Origin: Actinomycetota bacterium
Lineage (GTDB): Bacteria > Actinomycetota > Nitriliruptoria > Euzebyales > Egibacteraceae
Direction: 5' to 3'
Length of the DNA stretch: 8,149 nt
Assembly: GCA_019347785.1 (NCBI GenBank)
Contig: JAHWKQ010000094.1
Span: 1-8,149, forward strand
The position numbers and the translations under genes are program-made. The notes beneath the pieces were generated by a model. It ran no database searches and was not told the DNA's origin. It saw only the letters and a program-made list of their open reading frames with translations. Numbering within the stretch: position 1 is the first letter of the stretch; the number at the start of each line of letters is the position of its first letter. Shown piece after piece: positions 1-4,047 of the stretch.

Positions 1-664
1 TCGCCTCGTCGATGTCGTGGGTGACGAACACGATCGTCTTGCGGATGTCCTCCTGCAGGCGCAGGAACTCGTTCTGCAGCCGCTCGCGGGTGATCGGGTC
101 GACGGCCCCGAACGGCTCGTCCATCAACAGCACGGGCGGGTCGGCGCCCATCGCCCGCGCCACGCCGATCCGCTGGCGCTGGCCGCCCGACAGCTGCTTG
201 GGGTAGCGGTCGCGGTACTCCGACGGGTCCAGGCCCACGAGCTCGAGCAGCTCGTCGACGCGGGCGCGGACGTCGTCGTCGGACCACTTCAGCAGCCGCG
301 GGACGGTGGCGATGTTGTCGAAGATGGTGCGGTGGGGGAACAGACCGATCTGCTGGATGACGTAGCCCATACGGCGTCGCAGCTGGTCGGGGTCTGTGCG
401 GGTGACGTCCTCGCCCTGCAGGTAGATGCGCCCCGACGTCGGCTCGACCAGGCGGTTGATCATCTCCATGGTCGTCGTCTTGCCGCATCCGGACGGCCCG
501 ACGAGGATGACGATCTCGCCCTCGGGGACCTCCAGCGACAGCTCCCGCACCGCCGGCTCGGCCTGCTGCGGATACTGCTTGCTGAGTGCCTCCAGGCGGA
601 TCATCGGCTCCCCCGGCGCCGCGCCGTCGCGCCCGTGCCCGTGCGACTCAGCGGTAGCGGTCAT
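1..664 (-). CDS. OpuC/ProV-type quaternary-amine ABC transporter ATP-binding protein (3' end off window)
   Basis: This is the ATPase that powers import of glycine betaine, carnitine or choline across the inner membrane. The visible 221 codons hold a full nucleotide-binding domain: Walker A GPSGCGKTT at residues 56-64, Q-loop in VIQQIGLFPH at about 102-111, signature LSGGQRQR at 158-165, Walker B VLLMDEP at 178-184 followed by FGAVDPITR, and the H-loop VTHDIDE with His216. The IQQIGLFPH and DEPFGAVDPITR wording is typical of the OpuCA/ProV subgroup. Family members usually continue into C-terminal CBS domains, which would lie outside the window. The ATG at 664 overlaps the stop of the permease gene by 4 bp (ATGA), suggesting translational coupling. 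A second ATG at 604 (residue 21) has GGGGGAG just upstream and lies closer to the usual family start; residues 1-20 are low-complexity, so 604 may be the true start. The exact substrate is not determined. Confidence 0.9.
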   Translation of the reverse strand, partial: MTATAESHGHGRDGAAPGEPMIRLEALSKQYPQQAEPAVRELSLEVPEGEIVILVGPSGCGKTTTMEMINRLVEPTSGRIYLQGEDVTRTDPDQLRRRMGYVIQQIGLFPHRTIFDNIATVPRLLKWSDDDVRARVDELLELVGLDPSEYRDRYPKQLSGGQRQRIGVARAMGADPPVLLMDEPFGAVDPITRERLQNEFLRLQEDIRKTIVFVTHDIDEA

Positions 665-1299
665 CGCATGCCCTTCGGTGTGGTGATCCGTCCGGCGAGC
701 GCCAGCAGGGCGTCCAGGATCAGCGCGACGAGGATCACGCCCAGCGTGCCGACCAGCGCCTGGGCGGTCGCCAGCGGCGTCCCTATGCGCGACAGGCCGC
801 TGAAGATCTCGGACCCGAGGCCGGGGCCGTTGACGTACGAGGCGATCGCCGCGATGCCGCAGATGATGACGGTGGAGACGCGGATGCCGGACAGGATCAC
901 CGGCCAGGCGAGCGGCAGCTCGATGCGCAGCAGGCGCCCGGTGCGGCCGATGCCCATGCCGGCGGCCGACTTGACGATCGCGGGGTCGACCTCGCGCAGG
1001 CCGGTGACCGTGTTGCGCAGGATCGGCAGCAGCGCGTACAGGGTCAGCACCAGCATGGGCGTCACGAAGCCGAAGCCGGTGATGTAGATCAGGAAGCCGA
1101 AGTAGGCCAGCGCCGGGACGACGAACAGCACGTTGGTGGTGTTCACGGCCGCCTCGTAGACGTGTGGGCGGTGGTAGACGAGGCAGGCGACGCCCACGCC
1201 GAGCACACTCGCCAGCGCCACCGACACGACGACGACCAGGGCGTGTTCCCAGGTCAACACGAGCAGCTCGGGCCACCGGTAGCTGATGTAGGACACCAC
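661..1299 (-). CDS. OpuCB/ProW-type quaternary-amine ABC transporter permease
   Basis: This is an integral membrane subunit of the importer whose ATPase follows it. It is 212 residues, the normal size for OpuCB-type permeases. Hydrophobic segments lie near residues 20-41, 54-73, 78-96, 138-153 and 180-203. The family EAA loop, which docks on the ATPase, is clear at about 103-137 (EVDPAIVKSAAGMG ending in IELPLAWP). The stretch LTLYALLPILRNT at 85-97 is a hallmark of glycine betaine/choline permeases. The chosen start is GTG at 1299, with GGAG about 10 nt upstream; an adjacent GTG at 1296 is equally possible. The gene is first in the visible operon and overlaps the ATPase start by 4 bp. The substrate-binding protein and any second permease normally found in such systems are not in the window and may lie beyond the left edge. 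It is transcribed divergently from the CoA-transferase gene. Confidence 0.9.
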   Translation of the reverse strand: MVSYISYRWPELLVLTWEHALVVVVSVALASVLGVGVACLVYHRPHVYEAAVNTTNVLFVVPALAYFGFLIYITGFGFVTPMLVLTLYALLPILRNTVTGLREVDPAIVKSAAGMGIGRTGRLLRIELPLAWPVILSGIRVSTVIICGIAAIASYVNGPGLGSEIFSGLSRIGTPLATAQALVGTLGVILVALILDALLALAGRITTPKGMR

Positions 1300-1364
1300 G
1301 GCTACGACGCTCCGGTGCTGACCATCGGCACCCTTCGTCCGGACCGGTGGGCCGGCGGGCCGAA

Positions 1365-1385
1365 CGGAGCCGTTCGCCGGCTCCG
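1365..1385. repeat. Perfect 8-bp inverted repeat in the permease leader
   Basis: The arms CGGAGCCG (1365-1372) and CGGCTCCG (1378-1385) are perfectly complementary around the 5-nt loop TTCGC (GCGAA in the minus-strand transcript). If the minus-strand promoter at 1445-1473 is used, this hairpin lies in the roughly 140-nt leader of the transporter mRNA. It has no U-run, so it does not look like an intrinsic terminator in either direction. Neighbouring G+C-rich sequence could form further stems. It could be an mRNA-stabilising or regulatory structure, or chance in a G+C-rich spacer. Confidence 0.5.
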
Positions 1386-1444
1386 GGGCCCGTGCGGCCC
1401 GCCCTGGCCACCCGCAGGCTCAGCCGGCCGCAACCCCGGTTGGC

Positions 1445-1473
1445 AGGATAGCAAGCTTTCGGGCACAGGTCGA
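1445..1473 (-). promoter_or_regulatory. Candidate promoter for the transporter operon
   Basis: On the minus strand, TCGACC (-35, 4 of 6 matches to TTGACA) at 1468-1473 is followed after 17 nt by TATCCT (-10) at 1445-1450. The -10 is preceded by TGC, making an extended -10. Transcription would start near 1438 and leave a leader of about 140 nt before the GTG at 1299. It sits back-to-back with the candidate promoter of the CoA-transferase gene, with 16 nt between the two -35 boxes. Judged by eye only. Confidence 0.45.
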
Positions 1474-1489
1474 CGGAACAGGCGCCACA

Positions 1490-1519
1490 TTGACCTCGGC
1501 CGACGTCTCGCGCGATGTT
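1490..1519 (+). promoter_or_regulatory. Candidate promoter for the CoA-transferase gene
   Basis: TTGACC (-35, 5 of 6 matches) at 1490-1495 is followed after 18 nt by GATGTT (-10, 3 of 6 matches, TNT-like ending) at 1514-1519. Transcription would start near 1526 and give a short leader of about 23 nt that already contains the AGGAG ribosome-binding site at 1538-1542. The -35 is good and the -10 is weak. Confidence 0.4.
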
Positions 1520-1548
1520 CTCGCGGGCCACAGCGACAGGAGCAACCG

Positions 1549-2685
1549 ATGGCGGGTCCACTGGCGGGCGTCAGGGTCGTCGACCTGACGCGGGCGATGG
1601 CGGGGCCGTACGCGACGATGATGCTCGGCGACGCCGGCGCCGACGTCGTCAAGATCGAGCGCCCGGGAACCGGCGACGACAGCCGAGGGTGGGGACCACC
1701 GTTCGTCGGCGAGCTCTCCACGTACTTCGCGTCGGCCAACCGCAACAAGCGCTCGGTCGTCCTCGACTTCAAGGGCGAGTGGGACATGGGGCGCCTGCGT
1801 GAGCTGATCCGCCACGCCGACGTGCTCGCGGAGAACTTCCGGCCGGGGATGATGGAGCGCCTCGGCCTGTCCGAGGAGGCGCTGGCGGAGCTGAACCCCC
1901 GCCTGGTGGGGCTGTCGATCACCGGGTTCGGCCGGGGCGGGCCGCAGGGCCACAAGCCGGGCTTCGACCAGATCGCCCAGGCCGAGGGGGGCCTGATGAG
2001 CATCACCGGCCCCAGGGAAGGCCCCCCCACGAAGGTCGGGCCGCCGATCGCCGACATCCTGGCGGGGATGTTCGGAGCGTTCGGGGTGATGTCGGCCCTC
2101 TTGGAGCGAGAGCGCAGCGGCAGGGGGCAGTGGGTGCGCACGTCCCTGCTGGCCGGGATCGTCGCCGTCCACACCCACTACGGGACGCGCTGGCTCATGG
2201 CCGGCGAGGTGCCCACCCTGCCCGGCAACCGCCACCCGTCGATCGCGCCGTACGGTGACTACCAGACCGCCCACGAGCTGCTGATGATCGCGGTCGGGTC
2301 GGAGGGGCTGTGGCGGCGGTTCGCCCCGCTGGTCGGCCTCGACCCCGACGACGAGCGCTTCGCGACCAACACGGATCGGGTGCGCCGGCACGACGAGCTC
2401 GAGCGGGCGATGGCTCCGGCCCTGCGCTCGGCGACCGCCGAGGAGTGGGTCCGCCGCCTCGACGGAGCCGGCGTGCCGGCCGGGAGGATCCGGACGATGG
2501 ACGAGGTGTACGACTCGGAGCAGGTGCGCCACCTGGGGCTGGTCGAGGTCGTGAACCATGCGACACTCGGTGAGATCCGCCTGACCGGCAGCCCGGTCAC
2601 CTACAGCCGGTCGCGGTCGCGGGGGTCGACCGCGCCGCCGCTCCTGGGCGAGCACACCGAAGAGGTGCTCCGCGGTCCGGGCTGA
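1549..2685 (+). CDS. Class III CoA-transferase, CaiB/BaiF family
   Basis: Cytoplasmic enzymes of this family move CoA between a donor acyl-CoA and a carboxylic acid through an aspartyl-CoA intermediate. The protein is 378 residues, close to the usual 380-405. Conserved blocks run in order: VRVVDLTRAMAGPYATMMLGDAGADVVKIE (about 8-37, shown here as the family N-terminal block), ERPGTGDDSRGWGPPF (37-52), NRNKRSVVLDF (64-74), ENFRPG (95-100), ITGFGRGGP (124-131), FDQIAQAEGGLMS (139-151) and the C-terminal PLLGEHTEEVL (364-374). Asp169 in PPIAD falls at the position of the catalytic Asp169 of formyl-CoA transferase. The ATG at 1549 is chosen over upstream in-frame codons because AGGAG lies 6 nt before it and the family N-terminus begins there. 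The Gly-rich GGGGQ loop of formyl-CoA transferase is absent; GNRHPSIAPYG (226-236) occupies that area, so oxalate/formate chemistry is unlikely. The true substrate is unknown. It is monocistronic and divergent from the quaternary-amine importer. Confidence 0.9.
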   Translation: MAGPLAGVRVVDLTRAMAGPYATMMLGDAGADVVKIERPGTGDDSRGWGPPFVGELSTYFASANRNKRSVVLDFKGEWDMGRLRELIRHADVLAENFRPGMMERLGLSEEALAELNPRLVGLSITGFGRGGPQGHKPGFDQIAQAEGGLMSITGPREGPPTKVGPPIADILAGMFGAFGVMSALLERERSGRGQWVRTSLLAGIVAVHTHYGTRWLMAGEVPTLPGNRHPSIAPYGDYQTAHELLMIAVGSEGLWRRFAPLVGLDPDDERFATNTDRVRRHDELERAMAPALRSATAEEWVRRLDGAGVPAGRIRTMDEVYDSEQVRHLGLVEVVNHATLGEIRLTGSPVTYSRSRSRGSTAPPLLGEHTEEVLRGPG

Positions 2686-2702
2686 CCCGCCGCGCGGGTC
2701 AG
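2682..2702. terminator. Inverted repeat covering both convergent stop codons (possible bidirectional terminator)
   Basis: The 9-nt arms CTGACCCGC (2682-2690) and GCGGGTCAG (2694-2702) pair perfectly around a 3-nt CGC loop. The left arm contains the TGA stop of the CoA-transferase gene and the right arm contains the TGA stop of the CHAD gene on the other strand. It would form the same hairpin in both transcripts. There is no U-tract, so it is either a U-less actinobacterial-type terminator or a transcript-end stabiliser. Confidence 0.45.
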
Positions 2703-3775
2703 GGGCCGCAGGAGCCGCACGGGGGCAGCCCGCGCCGCTCGGCCTCCTCGCGTCCGACCGACTCGGCCTCGGCCCCCGCGAAGGGGCAGCCGGGCCGGTG
2801 GAAGCGCCGGCCCGTGGGGGTCACCACCACGAGCGGCACGTCGACCGGAGGGGTCGGCGGGTCGGCGGCCTCGGCGCGCGCCGCCTTCCAGTAGGCCTTC
2901 ATCCGCCGGTCGAACACGCCCGGGTCGTCGGCGTACAGCCGCCGCCCGATGCGCCACGCCGCGAGCCGCAGCTCGGCGCGGCGCCGGTCGACCAGGTCCA
3001 GCAGGGCCGCGACCTCCTCCGGGTCGCCGAAGTCGCCGGGCGCCCCGTCGAGCGTCTCCCGCAGTACCGACAGGTCGTGGTCGTCACCGAGGCGGTCCGA
3101 CAGGTCGTGGGCCCGGTCGGCCAGCTCGTCCATCACCCCGGGCCAGACGGGCCGGAGCAGCCGCAGGTGGTACCACAGGTCCTTCACCCGCTTGCGCCAC
3201 TCGTGCAGGTTGACCGCCGTGGGGTCCCGGCGCGCCTGGGCGAAGCGGGCCGCCCCGCGCGCGTACTGGCGGCGCAGGCCGGGGCCGACGACTCGCCACC
3301 GGTCGCGGTCCAGCGGCCACCCGGGCAGCCGCGCACGCACGCCGCGGACGATGGCGACGACGTCGTCGACGGGGCCGTCGGCGGAGTCCAGACGCTCGCT
3401 GGCGCGGCGGCGGCGCTCGGCGAGCACTCGGTGGGCGTCGGCGAAGGCGTCGGCGGGCAGCTCGTCCGCGAAGCGCTCGGTGAGCTTGTCGAGCGTCTGC
3501 ACCGCCACGTGCGCGTCGCGCACGTCCGACAGGCCGTTGCCGGCCTCGCGCAGGCGTGCGTTCTCCCGCCGGTAGGTCGTGCCCCCCAGCTCGCCCCGGG
3601 CCAGACGGAGGACCGAGCGAGCCTTCTTGAAGTGCTTGCGGCTCTCGTGAACGGCCGTGACCCGATCGCCGTCCGCGGATCCGAGGAGCCGCTCGACGGC
3701 CCCGTCGAGCTCCTCGGCGACGATGCGCCGCAGCTCCTCGGGCAGCGTCCGGTCCGGGGCGAGTCGGTAGCTCAT
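2699..3775 (-). CDS. CHAD-domain protein with a C-terminal HxxxC...CxxC tail
   Basis: CHAD domains are helical, histidine- and Arg/Lys-rich modules; several are known to bind inorganic polyphosphate. The 358-residue protein shows the expected internal two-fold repeat. The first half has VHESRKHFKKARSVLRL (42-58) and LSDVRDAHV (82-90); the second has NLHEWRKRVKDLWYHLRLL (189-207) and LSDRLGDDHDLSVLRE (225-240). The basic residues expected to line the polyphosphate-binding pore are present. There is no N-terminal CYTH phosphohydrolase domain, which often accompanies CHAD. After a Pro-rich linker (305-314) comes a short tail with His326, Cys330, Cys353 and Cys356, resembling small Ada-like or nuclease-tail zinc motifs (FHRPGC, then a helix, then PCGSC). 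The ATG at 3775 has AGGAG 9 nt upstream. The gene starts only 33 nt after tRNA-Glu on the same strand, and no promoter is obvious in that gap, so it may be read from the tRNA transcript. The role of the tail is unknown. Confidence 0.85.
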   Translation of the reverse strand: MSYRLAPDRTLPEELRRIVAEELDGAVERLLGSADGDRVTAVHESRKHFKKARSVLRLARGELGGTTYRRENARLREAGNGLSDVRDAHVAVQTLDKLTERFADELPADAFADAHRVLAERRRRASERLDSADGPVDDVVAIVRGVRARLPGWPLDRDRWRVVGPGLRRQYARGAARFAQARRDPTAVNLHEWRKRVKDLWYHLRLLRPVWPGVMDELADRAHDLSDRLGDDHDLSVLRETLDGAPGDFGDPEEVAALLDLVDRRRAELRLAAWRIGRRLYADDPGVFDRRMKAYWKAARAEAADPPTPPVDVPLVVVTPTGRRFHRPGCPFAGAEAESVGREEAERRGLPPCGSCGP

Positions 3776-3808
3776 GTCCAGTGGCTCCTGTGCGCCCGCC
3801 CCGACAGG

Positions 3809-3881
3809 TAGTCCCGACCGGATTTGAACCGGCGTTACCGCCTTGAGAGGGCGGCGTCCTAGGCCACTAGACGACGGGACC
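3809..3881 (-). tRNA. tRNA-Glu (anticodon CUC)
   Basis: This 73-nt gene (no encoded CCA) folds as a complete cloverleaf. The acceptor arms are GGTCCCG and CGGGACT, with a G1-U72 wobble, and the discriminator is A73. The anticodon stem CCGCC/GGCGG closes the loop CTCTCAA, giving anticodon CUC, which reads GAG. The T-arm is GCCGG/CCGGT around TTCAAAT, a variant of the usual TTCGAAT. It lies 27 nt downstream of tRNA-Gln and on the same strand as gltX, whose product charges it. Because the CCA end is not encoded, CCA-adding enzyme is required. Confidence 0.97.
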
Positions 3882-3899
3882 GCGGAGGCCGGGAACCGA

Positions 3900-3917
3900 C
3901 CCCCCTTGCTCGGGGGG
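3900..3917 (-). repeat. Perfect C6/G6 hairpin overlapping the 3' end of tRNA-Gln
   Basis: In the minus-strand transcript CCCCCC (3917-3912), loop GAGCAA (3911-3906) and GGGGGG (3905-3900) form a perfect 6-bp G-C hairpin. Five of the C residues are the 3' strand of the tRNA-Gln acceptor stem, so the 3' trailer mimics the 5' acceptor strand. The structure may pause or terminate transcription, or create a competing fold in the precursor. No U-run follows it, and tRNA-Glu begins 19 nt further on. Confidence 0.6.
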
Positions 3918-3980
3918 AAGGACTCGAACCCTCAATAACTGGACCAGAACCAGTCGTGTTACCGATTACACCACCCCCGA
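3909..3980 (-). tRNA. tRNA-Gln (anticodon CUG)
   Basis: This 72-nt gene (no encoded CCA; the trailer reads CAA) folds as a full cloverleaf. The acceptor arms TCGGGGG and CCCCCGA pair perfectly, beginning with U1-A72, the weak first pair typical of bacterial tRNA-Gln, and the discriminator is G73. The D-arm is GTGTAATCGGTAACAC. The anticodon stem ACTGG/CCAGT closes the loop TTCTGGT, giving anticodon CUG, which reads CAG. The T-arm is GAGGG/CCTTC around TTCGAGT. It is the first gene after gltX (67-nt gap) and is followed by tRNA-Glu. In actinobacteria this tRNA is commonly charged with Glu by GluRS and then amidated by GatCAB. Confidence 0.97.
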
Positions 3981-3993
3981 ACGGGCGTATGCG

Positions 3994-4022
3994 AGCGTAA
4001 CAGCGGGCCGGGGGCCCGGCAA
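3994..4022 (-). promoter_or_regulatory. Candidate promoter of the tRNA-Gln/tRNA-Glu unit
   Basis: On the minus strand TTGCCG (-35, 4 of 6 matches) at 4017-4022 is followed after exactly 17 nt by TACGCT (-10, TANNNT type) at 3994-3999. Transcription would begin about 6-8 nt before the 5' end of tRNA-Gln at 3980. The spacing, the short leader and the position after the gltX stop all suit a stable-RNA promoter. The spacer contains the near-palindrome GCCGGG-GG-CCCGGC (4007-4020), which could also help end gltX transcripts. Confidence 0.6.
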
Positions 4023-4047
4023 TCGAGGCGGCTCCCGCGCGGGGCGC

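Noticed and set aside
17..1087. 356-codon plus-strand open frame opposite the ABC transporter genes
   Set aside because: It spans two well-supported minus-strand genes and their overlap, and has no domain of its own.
1162..1548. N-terminal extension of the CoA-transferase frame by 129 codons
   Set aside because: The extension overlaps the permease gene and the divergent promoters, is low-complexity, and the family N-terminus begins at the ATG at 1549 with AGGAG before it.
1300..1548. Known riboswitch or small RNA in the divergent intergenic region
   Set aside because: I found hairpins and promoter-like boxes but no conserved core of a riboswitch class I can recognise.
1420..2655. 411-codon minus-strand open frame opposite the CoA-transferase gene
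   Set aside because: Low-complexity composition and no motifs; the plus strand encodes a clear CaiB/BaiF protein with catalytic Asp169 and a ribosome-binding site.
2798..3811. 337-codon plus-strand open frame opposite the CHAD gene
   Set aside because: It runs to the edge of the tRNA region with no recognisable motif; the minus-strand CHAD repeats explain the DNA.
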